Shown here: positions 23,533 to 35,043 of the stretch, in pieces
Layout of the letters: every line of letters begins with the position of its first letter
Numbering within the stretch: position 1 is the stretch's first letter
Assembly: GCA_023053545.1 (NCBI GenBank)
Contig: JAKZAN010000005.1
Span: 10,726,001-10,790,000, forward strand
Direction of reading: 5' to 3'
Source of the DNA: Lepidurus packardi
Taxonomy: Eukaryota; Arthropoda; Branchiopoda; Notostraca; Triopsidae
Length of the DNA stretch: 64,000 nucleotides
Position numbers and translations under genes: made by a program
The notes under the pieces: generated by a model
What the model saw: the letters and a program-made list of their open reading frames with translations, nothing else
Databases searched by the model: none
Told to the model about the DNA's origin: nothing

Positions 23533-24223
23533 ACAAACTACAAAAGAGTGAAACTATCGTGATAATGTATTCCCTACTGAGTTCTGGTCTTCAAGCCCGC
23601 GTACTAAACTATTTTTCTTTTTTTTTTTGTAAGGCAATACAAGAATGGGAGTAAGGCAATACGAGAACCTTATACAAAAAAAAAGTGGGTTAGGCCAGCC
23701 TAACCCGTTTCCCAGCTTCTCCCATGCTCAAAAGTCTCTTTTTTTATCCAAAGCAAGTCTACCTCAACACAATAGAAAGTTAGTCTTTCTCTTTCGTTGA
23801 ATACCCGATCAAAATCGGGTTAGCTCATTCCCGAAATCCATCCATTTGACCCAGACACCTGAAAATCAGCCTACTTTTCCATAGGGCTGCAATGTACGGT
23901 ACCTCGCATCCTTTTACTTTTGCATCCTAGACAATTTTTTTTTGCCTAAGTAGCTTACTGTATAGTTGAAAATAGAATTCGAAAGGAGAAAGTTTGAAAA
24001 TCTTCAATTTTTCAGTTTACAAAGAAAATTATAGATAGGAATCCAGAATTATTTATTTGAAAAAGTAAATTCTGAACTTTGTTGTAGACATTGATTTCGT
24101 GAGTCCGATGCTGACTTTCACGCATTCAATTTTTTTAAAATTAAATTTGATTTTTTTAATTTTGTAACAAATTTTGTCTAATTTTAACAATTTTTGTCTA
24201 ATTTTAACAATTTTTTAAAAATA

Positions 24224-24306
24224 ACATATCAACCCAGTGCATTATAATCTGGCGTAGTGTAGATTTCAAGGAAACATAGTTTCGTGCCATAATGATCACG
24301 AGCTCT
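24224..24306. repeat. Direct duplication, copy 2 (partner at 23450-23532)
   Basis: Second copy of the 83-bp unit. The open minus-strand frame extends further upstream here, to about 24411, through a hydrophobic stretch (FLTLVIICMQGLSRA). T-rich repeats of attttaacaatttttgtcta (24160-24215) precede it. Confidence 0.6.
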
Positions 24307-25480
24307 GGACAAACCTTGCATACAGATTATCACTAATGTCAAAAAATGTAACTGGTATTTTCTTCCTTTTAGGAAACACAAATTGGATGAAAAATTCCAC
24401 ATCCGGCGCAAAGCTTTTTGATCTTCTTCAAACTTAGAATCACATTGAAAAATTACAAGAGACGTTTGTTTGGATCATACATCAGCATCACTGCGCTCCA
24501 GAAACTTTAACTTTGTGCGCTGGAAAACGCTGTTTAGGTTTCGTGTAAATAGAAGCACGATACAAAATGGAAACACATTCTCAATCGCTATTTACCTTGA
24601 AAAATTGTAGTCAAAAAGTAAGCCGGGCACGGTTTGTTTGACGAAGGCACTGGGCAGAGTTGCGTACGAGCTCAAGAGCTGGACGTGAATGATTCGCCAC
24701 ACAGATGCTCCCCCCCTCTTTGTTCGATCTCATCCCGGAATATGTCAATACTAGCTTAAAACATACATGCATCGTGTTCTTCATACAACTTGTCTTAGGT
24801 ACAAGACATTCCCCCCTCATCGTTTCAGGGGAGTCGAGGTTCCCTGTTTTCATCGCAATAATCAATATTGCTAAGGTAATACCACCTTTATGTTTGCTTT
24901 CTGCTGGACCTCCAAAAACTTGTAGTCTTTTACTATTACTAGCGAAAGAAAACGATATATTATTATATAAGACGACTCAAGACAACATAAATGCATAGCA
25001 TAGGTTGCTCCTGTCTGATGTATGTATACGTATTTATGAAAAAATAGAAGGAAAAACGATTTGTCCTCCCGACCAGAAAGACCAAACGACGGGCAAGTTA
25101 AATATAAGACAAAACGTGGAAGATTGCCCAGTTTGCTCATCTTAGAATAGTTTGGGGTCCATGCACAATCTCACCTCTCTCGTTCTACTAAGCTATAAAC
25201 TAACGCAGCGATAAAGTCTCGGGACTACTTTACTCGCCTTTTTATTCAGTTGTGCCAATGTTTAGGGGCAATGAAATACAACTTTTTGAACCTAAACCGT
25301 TTGAAATGACTTCAATGAAATGAATTTGACTTCAACATTATCGTTCTATTAGTTCCTTCAATTTAACACCCGTAATTTTACTAATTTATAATAGTAATAC
25401 TGGCTATTTATACATTTAAACTAGAGTAAGTCTGATTTGCTTGTAATAGTTTCTGTATAGTTTATAGCACAGTATAAAGG

Positions 25481-25962
25481 TTTCACAGTAGGATAACAAG
25501 GGTATCTTCCAATGTAAGCGTTTTGTCTTCCAATGAAAGGTTTTGTCTTCCAAATGTAAAGGTATTATCTTCTTATGCAAACGTTTTGAATCGACTTGCT
25601 CAGTCTCAAGAAGATCTGTGGGTACGAGAATTTACATAAGGCATGGAGTAGAAGACTTGCCCATCGTCACCTCGTGTAGGCATTCCTAATCTACTAGAAA
25701 AAGGATTCGAGAAGAGAACAAAACATGCAAAAACAGCGGACTGGCGTGCTTTATTTCGGGTACTCCAGGGAGTTTTGGACTCCTGTAAGGTCCGACCTGT
25801 ATTGCGCTTTGATTCGTCGTCGTGCTTTTTTCAACTGCATTGCAACTTTGATACTTAGCAATTTTGATATTCTGGCCTTTTACCCGAATCTTCTCCTGGG
25901 ACGGATAAAGTCGATCCAAAACCTTTGCATTGGCAGATACCCATGTTATTCTACTGTGAAAC
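25481..25962. mobile_element. Inverted-repeat element A of a three-element row
   Basis: The left end gtttcacagtaggataacaa then gggtatcttccaatg matches the reverse complement of the right end, cattggcagatacccatg then ttattctactgtgaaac. The interior shares its order with element C: cgagaagagaacaaaacatg, ggactggcg, gtactccagggagtttt and gggacggataaagtcg. No transposase frame is seen. Target duplications were not identified. Confidence 0.65.
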
Positions 25963-25981
25963 ATATTATCCACAGTATAAA

Positions 25982-26106
25982 GGTTTACACGGTAGGATAA
26001 CAAGGGTATCTTCCAAAGTAAAAGTTGTGTCTTCTAATGTAAAGGTATTATCTTCTTATGTAAACCTTTCCATTGGAAGATACCTGTGTTATTCTACTGT
26101 GAAACC
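25982..26106. mobile_element. Inverted-repeat element B (short, internally deleted)
   Basis: The ends ggtttacacggtaggataac and ttattctactgtgaaacc are inverted copies of the same terminal repeat, but only about 125 bp separates them. The middle keeps just the subterminal tgtaaaggtattatcttctt segment also seen at 25554. This looks like an internally deleted derivative of elements A and C. Confidence 0.6.
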
Positions 26107-26124
26107 TATATACCACAATACATA

Positions 26125-26593
26125 GGTTTACACATGAGGATTACAAGGGTGTATTCCAATTGAATAAGGTTTTGGTACCGACTTACTCGGTATCAAAAGG
26201 ATGTGCGGGGGCGAAGGAACATGAGATTCCATTGATTCGAGATTCTATTCTGAGATTCCAAGGGATGTGATTCGCCGACTAACCCATGCCCTGCAAGGTA
26301 GTCATTCCGAATCTACAAGAAAAAGGGTTCGAGAACATAACAAAACATTCACAAAACGGGGGACTGGCGGCCATTCTCTCGTGTACTCCGAGGAGTTTTA
26401 GACTGCCCTAAGATCCGACCTTCATTACGCTTTCTAAGCCGCCATTACCTTTTGTGAACTGAACTGGGAGGTTTAAGAATGCATTCTACCCTTTAATATT
26501 ATGGCCTTTTACCTGAATCTTCTCTTGGGACGGATAAAGTCGGTCCAAAACCTTTGCACTGGAAGATACCCTTGCCATCCTACTCTGTAAACC
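26125..26593. mobile_element. Inverted-repeat element C of a three-element row
   Basis: The ends ggtttacacatgaggattac and catcctactctgtaaacc are diverged inverted repeats. The interior matches element A in order and spacing: cgagaacataacaaaacatt, ggactggcgg, gtactccgaggagtttt and gggacggataaagtcgg. It is an older or more mutated copy. Confidence 0.6.
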
Positions 26594-26978
26594 TATACAC
26601 AGTTTATAGTTTCAAACAGAGTCATCAAAACAAGCAAATCAGCACTACCATGCTAAAATACACAGAATACATCTTGACCTCTGTATTCTAGCTTTCCTAA
26701 TTAGCTGACGTGATTGCATTGAGACACGTTTCCCCAACCACCGAACAAAAAACATGTTCCCCCCAGAAACTATATACAAAAAAACGGTCCCAAACTCCCT
26801 TCCACACATTCAAACATAAAGGTCTTGGCACCATAACATTTCTTTCTTTCCTCTTTCTACCTAATGTGTTCAACAACAACTACAGAAAAATCAAAAGCAT
26901 TGCTTTCCAAAATACTCCAGAGTATTGGTACAAAACACAAACAACGAACGAACAAAAAAGATGAAGTTCAGTCAGAAA

Positions 26979-29184
26979 TCAAACAGTGGTAGGCTCTGCA
27001 GCTGCTGCAGGCTGTATAACGGGTGTTTCTTCCAACTTTTTATGTTTCTTAATTCGCTTCCATTCACCCGCCGCGTAGTTCATCTGGAAATGGGTCTCCA
27101 CCAACATCTTCACTTGACTACCATCAGGCTGAGTCGCAATCTCCTCATCTTCCGACAACTTGATGGTTACAATCTTCCCCAAATGCGGACAAGGGTTTTC
27201 TAAAAAAAAAAAAAGAAATAAAAACAGTTAATAAAATAACCCATAAAACTTAAAACAATGATTAAAAATTACCCCTGGAACCTGCCATAAAACCCAAAAT
27301 TAACGCTTTCTCGGGTCTAGTAACGCGGTTGGAATTTCTGAACATTTCTTGGGCTTCTTGCATTTGTTCCCTCTGCAAGCACAAAAATGAAAATAAAACT
27401 TTCGTTTGAAATGGGATTTGAGTTTCAAAGCTGAAAACTCACCGTTAACATGAGCGCTACACTCTTTTTGGGCGCCGCCACAACTCCAGGTGTGGTGGCT
27501 GCCGCACTGGTGCTAAAAGCAGCTGCTGCTGCGATAGAGGCAACTGGCTGGACCAGTCGAATGACTGTGGAAGTGGACGTAGCTGGCTGGGAAGATGCGG
27601 TCACTAACCGGACCATCGTAGGTTGCGTTTGGGGCGCAGAGAGTGACGGCGTGCTTCCTGTTTTGGGCGTGGCCGTAGGCATGAGCACTACCCTTGTCGT
27701 GGCCGCCGTGGGAGTAGAAGGTTCTTGGGTGGTAATCACTCCGCCAGGCGTGGGCGGAGCCAAGTTTAGACTGGAAGCTTTTGGGACGTAACTGGGCGTA
27801 AGGGGTGTGTCTAGTGGTTGTTGAGCTGTGGGTGGACCTGGAGTAGCAGGTGGAGCTAAACCAGCTGCGTAATCCGGTGTAGGCAAGTCTTTTTCTTCTT
27901 CTGGGTTCTGTTCATTTGTCTTCTGCGCCGCCTCCATATCTGCTGGTTCCCAAAAAAAACGGATACAAAGTTCCGTCAGTGAATGAATGACAGGAAAGTT
28001 CAAGATCTGTGAAGAAAGTGAGGAATCTTGTGGGTAGATAAGTTGTACCTTGCTGTCGTTTTCGTTTTTTGGCTTGGGCATAGCCCATCGGTTGCTCTGT
28101 GATGTCCAGTAACTTAATACCGCCATCCTTACGTCCGGCCATGGGTCTAGAGGGGGTTCTTAATGCTCCAGGGCCCGAATTTAACCCAGTAGGAGTCCCA
28201 GGTACGCCGCTGACGCTGCCCAAGCGAGAAATACCGGAACCCAATGCCAATTTGGAGGGAATGCCTTTCAAAGGGGCTAGGTGAAATCAAGGGAAAAACA
28301 CGTTTATAAAAACCATGTGTAAATGACAGTTTGATGTGATAAGTCACATACTTGTGTCTGTCATTTTGCGAGGGAGGCCCCGTGAACGCATGGGAATGGT
28401 GGGAGCCGGTGTTTTCTTTATATGCGATTGGGCGTCTGCTGATTTTTGTAGTAGTTCTGCACGTAGAGAGGCTGACTTGGGCTTTCTTTTCAAGGTAAAG
28501 TGTTTGGGGGGTTGAGGCTAAGCCATTTTACATGAGTTTGATAACAATTCTTCCGAAAAACAATCAAAAATGTAATACCTGCTGCCCCACGACGGTGTAA
28601 AGGGCGGTTTTGTTGAGATACACACATTCCAAGGGCAGCATCCCAGATTCGCTTTGCTTTTTCACTAGAGAACATAACTTGGGTTAATTAGAAGCATAAA
28701 TGAAAGGAGCTGGCAAACCTAGCTTCCTGAGGTCATTCAACAGATCGTTTACAATGCGTCTATTATCTTCGTCCAGAGCATGGCTCAGTTCTGTGTTCAA
28801 GGCGCCTATTCCAGGGTATGTTTTAAGAATTTCAGCCGTCATAGATACCCAAGGATCACCGTCCACCAATGCTACTTCAAGGATATCTCCCAATTCACTG
28901 CGCCACTATAGAGACAAATAAAGAAAAGGTGTTAAAGAACTGTACATTAAATGGGAAAGCCATTTAGGAAATACCTCCTCCAGGTTTCTTCGGGACAATT
29001 GGAAAAAGGAGAGAAGCAGCTTCAATTTAACTTGCGTCTGAAGATCCACAAAGCATTCTTGTATGTGTTTCAAAACTTCATTGTTGAGTTGCGAGCAAAT
29101 AGAGCCACTAACCCAGGAATCATTGCTCGTTCCCAACTTATTGTGCAGCCACAATGATGTGTCACTATCTCTGGCAACTGCCAT
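26979..29184 (-). CDS. NELFA: NELF-A, negative elongation factor subunit A
   Basis: NELF holds RNA polymerase II at promoter-proximal pause sites together with DSIF; subunit A contacts the polymerase. The start at 29184 opens MAVARDSDTSLWLHNKLG, the conserved NELF-A N-terminus. The helical N-terminal domain follows (VKLKLLLSFFQLSRRNLEE, then DPWVSMTAEILKTYP at about 28830). Next are the KRKPKSA-type linker (about 28350-28500) and GIKLLDITEQ with a basic KKRKRQQ. A long Thr/Ala/Pro-rich tether with PDYAAGL spans about 27450-27950. The MFRNSNRVTRPEKALILGFM block lies at about 27280-27370. The C-terminus (MLVETHFQMNYAAGEWKRIK) ends at TGA 26979-26981. There are about eight exons. The tether is compositionally simple and probably disordered. 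Confidence 0.95.
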
Positions 29185-32100
29185 GGTTTATTTCAAGGAA
29201 AACTCACTAAATTTAACGAATATAGTAGTCACTTTCGAACCAAACTTACCAATGTAAATACAAACAACTAACAAGAAAAAGCCAACAGACGAAGGCGCGC
29301 CCAACGAGAAGAATAGAGCCTAGGAGAAGCGTATCCTCCGTTTCAGAACACGTGTACCATGAATACGTTTACGCCATCTGTTAATGATTAATAGTGCTTC
29401 TAACTAGATTTCATATTTCTAGCTATGGTAAATCTCACTATACTAGAGTGCTTACGTAACCCCCTTACGTAAATTTCGAGATATCTGACTTAAAATATTA
29501 TTATTTAAAGTATTGGAACAATCGAATTGAAGCTCCTATAATATAGTTACAGGATAATTATTAAATAACAATTCATCTCTTGTAATAAGGTAATTTTTAG
29601 TGAACGAATAATAAGCACTTGTTATCTAATGCGAATCACGGTCACGGGTTTATGACGGCATTCAAATCCACCAAGTGGCTTTTATGGCTTGTTTTTCTTC
29701 GACAGACTGGGTTTTTTTTAATTTGATTTCATATGAAGTGTGAAATAAAAGTAAAAGCCTCCTTGTTTATCCAATTGCCTTCATTTAATCTGAAATCGTT
29801 GAAATAAGGACGAAGATTCCAAGTATGCAAATCGTAAAAAAGGAAGTTTCTTTCTAAGAACTCCTGCATTAAAAGATTAAATTTCTTATCAAGTTGTAAC
29901 GCCCGCGAGTTGGCATAGGTTGTTGTTAATGAAGGGATTACAAAATCTAACAGCCTGAATACCTATACGTCCTAAATAAGACTAAAAGTAACTGTAAAGC
30001 GTGTCTTATCATACAGAGTAGCGCCTTGTATAGTTAACGCACGGACTTGAAGAAATTATTGATCTAGTTTTTTTCCCGTTGGCTTTTTTTAATATATATA
30101 AAAATCAGACTTTGAAAAGACGGACCACTAAGAAAGTTCAACAATGAGCTCAATAACAATTTCGCTTGGAGTATTTCTGTGTCATTTTCAATTAGAGTCA
30201 TGTTAGCTTGTCGGCCAGCAAACGCAATCATGGAGAAAGTCTGTTCTTGACATTCACAATATCGAATCCCTCGATCTCGGCTCTGTTCCTTTACGTTGCT
30301 CTCATATATTTTCAAGTAACATGTCATATAGAAACATCCAACACTAAGCCTACGCATAGCACGTCAAATGAATCAACAATAGCTCATAAAGGATTACTGG
30401 CATAACAGGGAGTGTAATGAGCGTATATGCATGGATTCACAATCTCCCTAGACGAAAAGTATGGCCTAGTTAAAAGTTTTTTGGTGTACGATTCCCAGAT
30501 ATAATTGGCATGTGCAAGATGGAGGGGATGTACTGCGAGTGTCGATAAAGTATAGCTGCCCCATTTGATTGCACCTATAAAATACACTACAGTATATTTT
30601 ACGCACCAATGGGTACTTTCACAAGCGTTTGGTTGCCGGCTTCATGGCAACCAAATGATATACGAAAAAGAAGAGATTGTTAACAGTCCCATGCAAGGAT
30701 GTCCCTGTTAATAAAAGCATTGGTGAAGAAACATGTAGGATGTCTTGCATCGCATCTGGTGGCGTGTTACCCAAGCAAGCTTCGTGTCACATTTCCCAAC
30801 GAAGTAGAAATAGCTCTTTTCTGCCCTGTCGCACAGCGTACCCAAAGAGACAAACTACCATCCTCCGTTCCTCGTCCCATAGAAAAAGCTGGTTATTGGT
30901 TAATTGCCCATACAAGAGGACAAAGAACAATCCTTGCGCAGGGGCTAAACTTCTCTGTATCGTTCTAAGTTTAGTACATGTAATGTCGAAGCATTACTAC
31001 AAGAGGACAAGACAAGGGAAAATGAGACCTACACACTCATTAATTGTCTAATAGGTGGCGTCTGTGACTGTTTACTCCATGACATGTTGACGTGCGAGAT
31101 GTTATGACTATTAATACCGCAATAAAAGAGGGAAAAGAGGGAAAAGAAGAGAAGATAACAAATGAACTCCTTTAAGAGACCCATTCTACGTTTAGCGGCG
31201 TTAGACCCTGTCTTCCTTTTCCAATTTACCTCCTTCCGTAGACCCTCCCTGAAAGGAGGGAAAACTTTTCGTCAGAGATTAAAGTTCAATAACATGCCGA
31301 AAAGTCCCATTTGATGAGGTAGTGGGCGTTAATGAATGACACATCGGCATACGCATGCATACTCACGCGCTCGTTTTGACAATGGAAAACCCATGAATGG
31401 AACCTGGGGGAAACTACAGAGGAAGCTTTTAATTAGCTAGCGCGATGATTACTCCCTGATGAGGTTAATGGCTCACCGCCAAATTAATGAGGTTTCCTCA
31501 GTCGCACGAGGTAAATAGCGGAAATAGAGAAAAATAGGTCGAATAGAAGGTTTGGCTGACATTGCTTTGAGGATTTCTGTCGGGCAAGGAGAAATATAGG
31601 AATCTTATAATCAAAGTGAGGAGTAATGAAGAGGGAGCTAAATGCCAAGTATCCACCAGGCACAGCGTGTATAGGTTGACATATCCTGCGATACTGGGCA
31701 TGTGTGGTAATTCATTCAGAACATGCCTCTTTAACAAAGATAAAAGAAGAAAAAATCCGAGTGACGTGGACAGGTTGTAGGGCTTGCCATTGGTTGGCCC
31801 AACCCGGCCCTCTTCTCGCCCCGAGGTTCATAAGCAACGGAAATCCATGCCGGGTTGACATGATCTCACCAACAACGCTCCAAGGAACGCAACCCTGATT
31901 TCAACTTCAAGTTTTTACGCCATTTCAGAGTCAGTTTATAATTTTCACATAAGATTAAGAACAGTGCTAGTGCCTAAAAAAAAAGAAAACGTGTACCTTG
32001 TTGCTAATCCATCTGGGTAAGTAGCTCATCTTCAGCAGTATTTGCAAACAGCCCCTTATTTCTGAATCACAAACACAAGTTTAAATGTAATTTCTGGATA

Positions 32101-32982
32101 TAAGACTTCATTCAAGAATCTTTCTATTGCTACAACTTTATTCGATTATTAAACATCTTTTTCACTCGATTATTAGACATTCCTGGTAATCTTCATTGAA
32201 GAACTTTTCCATTTGCGATAACTTTATTTGATTAGTTAAACATTTTGCGAAATCGGAAACGAAATATGGTAGAAATAGGAAAGTTTGAGAGATGCAATAT
32301 AGTGCCAACGTTTTAAATTGCAAAACATAGTTTAGCGGAAAATAAAAGTAGTCAGAAATCTGTATATAATTAAGTACGAAATTGCTGAAAATCTTTCAAT
32401 GCACGACGTATTAGGAGACTGATATCAAAGTTTTGATTAAAAGAAATAGAAGGACCAAATACCGTTTAAAGAAAGTAACAACGTGAGAAAGGAAACTATT
32501 ATATAGATTTAAAAAAAAAGTAATTTCGCTGATATTTACTTACAAAAAGAATAAAAACTTCTAATCTTTCAATTCAAGTTTTGTCTCTACCTTTGTTTGA
32601 TTTCTCAATATGGTGTGAAGTATGACAATAAATATTTACTGTTCTACTTAGTGCTGTATCTAAGCGTTGCTACGGGTTACGACACAGTATCCATAAATAT
32701 CATCAGGGAAACAATTAGAAACAGATTAAATATCCTGAGCTTTGGCTAATGACTGAATTGTGTACTGTGCCTATAAACCTGGGCTTATTCGAACCTAAAT
32801 CATTGCTCTGCAAACTAAAAGGGATTTGACTTATCCTCCCCCCTCTCCCCTCTATACAAGCATAAAAAAGAAATGAAAGTAGGCGTAAGGAATTGATAAT
32901 ATATCTTGGCCTGCACTTTTCCTGCATCAGTAGGCGTCGCATTGTGATCTCTTCTTCGTTCCAGTTCGAAGCTTTGAAATCC
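29185..32982. other. 3.8-kb gene-free spacer
   Basis: No exon with family resemblance or consistent splicing was found. Frames at 30677-31051 and 30699-30968 are open on the plus strand, but they overlap in different frames and lack supporting features. A/T-rich throughout, with short purine runs (about 31120-31160). Confidence 0.45.
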
Positions 32983-34733
32983 ATGGATTTACGGTGGTGC
33001 AGGCCTACAATGTTCATCTTCTTCTTGTTCTTCTTCTCGTCGGTGCCGTTTCCTGTGACCTGGGCTCGTTCATCTTCTTCCTCTTATTTTGATAGCAACG
33101 ACGTGAACTTATACCCCGAAGAGCAACCATCTGAGGTAATAAACCAACCCGCCCAATCTGTCGAACGTTGTTATCCCCCTTTCTTCCTTAGCCTTGCGAC
33201 AATTTAAATTATATTGCGACCGTAAAACCTTATTAGGATCCCTCCCACGTTTTAAAACTTTCAACTGAGTTAAAACCTTTCGAGAGCCTCTCAAACGCTT
33301 TGCTAATACTTTGCTCTCTCTCGCTCTCTTGGGATTTCGGAAACGGTAGACGCCAGCATTACCAGAATGTGCAGAACATGCGATTTGCACCTACCTGCAA
33401 GCAAATGTAAGAGGGATCAACAAACAACCTATTTGTGCTTGCCCAGGGACAACCAAATGTTCTTCTACCTGGGACGCGTTCGACGGACACTCTGTTGCTC
33501 AAGGATCGGATCAGTACAAGGTAAACGCATACTTTTAACCCCTCACAACTTTGCTTTCCATGTCCACATCGGCAAGGAGCTATTACCTTCTCAAATAACA
33601 TACGGCAATGTTGGATGAGTCTGTGACGTTGTAGGCGGATCAAGTACATGTTTCTCCTGAATATAGAAATTGTCCCAAAGCAAACGTTACATGTTGACTT
33701 TGGGACTGTCAAACATCACAATATTATCCTACTCGTTGAAAACTGTTTCCACAACCTTGATCTAAAAGCACTTTGTGTACTTAGAAGCTTGACTCTTTAT
33801 ATTTCTTCTATTTTTACTGGCGCAGTACTGCCATAAAGCCCCCCTTTTACCAGCCTGCGAACCGGGAATGGTGGCTTATCATTCAGTCAGCTATATGTCC
33901 AAAGTTACCGGTAATGTTATCCGTCAAGACGATAAGAATCGATGCATTTGTCCTGAACACGCTACTTTCGAAATTGTGGACACGAAATTCGATGAGCTGG
34001 AAGAACTGGAGAAGATGGAAATCACCTACGTTTGTCGCTCGGTAAGTCGCGTTTAATGTCAATAATAAAACGTTGCTATCGGTAAGTGACGCGGACAAGG
34101 CGGATCCTACTCTTTGAAAATATATAGCCATGAAAATGTATAGCCATGGCTACTAATAGAAAAGATTTTATACTTTAATGAAAGTACCACACTTAGTAGC
34201 AGGAAAGCTAATCTGTTCAAGGTTTTTAACGTGGTTTATATATAATTACTTTGCCCTGTTTTAGTCTATTTTTCACCCAAGTTTGTTTAAACTTAATTAT
34301 TGTCTTGTATACTTTCCTAGTGCTTCAAATACTTTGAGTAAAAACTGTTATCAGTTCTGGTGAAACCTAGTTTTCTTGCAACTAAAGCAAAGGTATAATA
34401 GTACTAAAACACTAAACGGAAGCCTATTTGAAGGTTTTACTTGAAACACCTTGACGCGCGTTTGTATTATTTTCTTGGTAGCTACAGTTAAGAGACAGTG
34501 TCCCTTGCTTTAATGCTGGAAGTAAACAGTCCTTAATTATGCAATGTTTCCAGATGAACGTCTGTGAGCATCACGAAGTCTGCAAAGCCATTAGCGAGAC
34601 GCCCTCCACTTACTTAGTCAACCCTAAATGCCGTTGTCCCGCCAGCTTGCATTGTCCAAGCACGACATCTGGTGTAGCCGTACAAACTCTCAACTTTGGC
34701 AAAGGTTCGCTGCACACCATCCGTTGTCATTAA
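32983..34733 (+). CDS. Secreted cysteine-rich protein with three related Cys modules
   Basis: Four exons (32983-33135, 33350-33520, 33826-34041, 34554-34733) all join in phase 0 and give 239 residues. The N-terminus is a signal peptide (PTMFIFFLFFFSSVPFPVTWA). The mature protein has 16 cysteines, spread almost evenly over exons 2, 3 and 4. Each exon carries a CxCP core: CACPGTTKC, CICPEHATF and CRCPASLHC. Exon 2 has CAEHAICTYLQ and TWDAFDGHSVAQGSDQYK. Exon 4 has CEHHEVCKAI ahead of its core. The one-module-per-exon layout with symmetric phases suggests internal duplication. I do not recognise a named family with confidence. It is a disulphide-rich extracellular protein, possibly a signalling ligand or effector. 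Confidence 0.75.
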
Positions 34734-35043
34734 ACGGCTCTATTAAGTCCTGGTTCCCCAAAGTGAAAGAAACAAAATCGTAAAGGTAAAAAATGTTTAA
34801 AATGACGAGACCTTTTTTTCCTATCAGAAATATTTGTTCTTTTTAAAATCCTTGTTACGCTTCTATACGTTCTTCAGTACAGTAGCAATACAATTTCTTC
34901 GCCATCATTTCAAACAAAATCAAGTGTCGTTTCCAAGCTATACTTGTCTTCAATTTTACTTGGAAAGGCCCAGTTTCATTTAAGGGCGGCTCCACCAAAA
35001 AGACTTGGAGCTTTTTATTTTGCATAATGAGTTCTTCGTCGTC
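34734..35043. other. Convergent spacer
   Basis: Between the cysteine-rich gene (+) and the octopamine receptor (minus). A/T-rich 3' UTR-like sequence, nothing else seen. Confidence 0.5.

Larger units (their letters stand above)
22950..25480. other. Ebony upstream region, gene-poor
   Basis: This segment should hold the ebony leader exon and promoter; I could not place the start site. A minus-strand stretch at about 24605-24720 reads open as GGASVWRIIHVQLLSSYATL then PSAFVKQTVPGLLFDYNFSR before a GTAAAT donor. It may be an exon of an unrecognised gene, but no consistent gene model could be built. Confidence 0.35.

Noticed and set aside
24705..25140. Open frames on both strands near 24.7-25.1 kb
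   Set aside because: The plus-strand frame is a shadow of the minus-strand exon-like stretch; the minus-strand frame at 24871-25140 has no domain or consistent gene model.
25690..26340. tRNA-like ttcgag words in the 25-26 kb repeats
   Set aside because: No cloverleaf can be drawn around them; they are part of the repeated inverted-repeat element interior.
30677..31051. Two overlapping plus-strand open frames of 124 and 89 residues
   Set aside because: They overlap in different frames, show no domain, signal peptide or splice partners, and lie in a gene-poor spacer.
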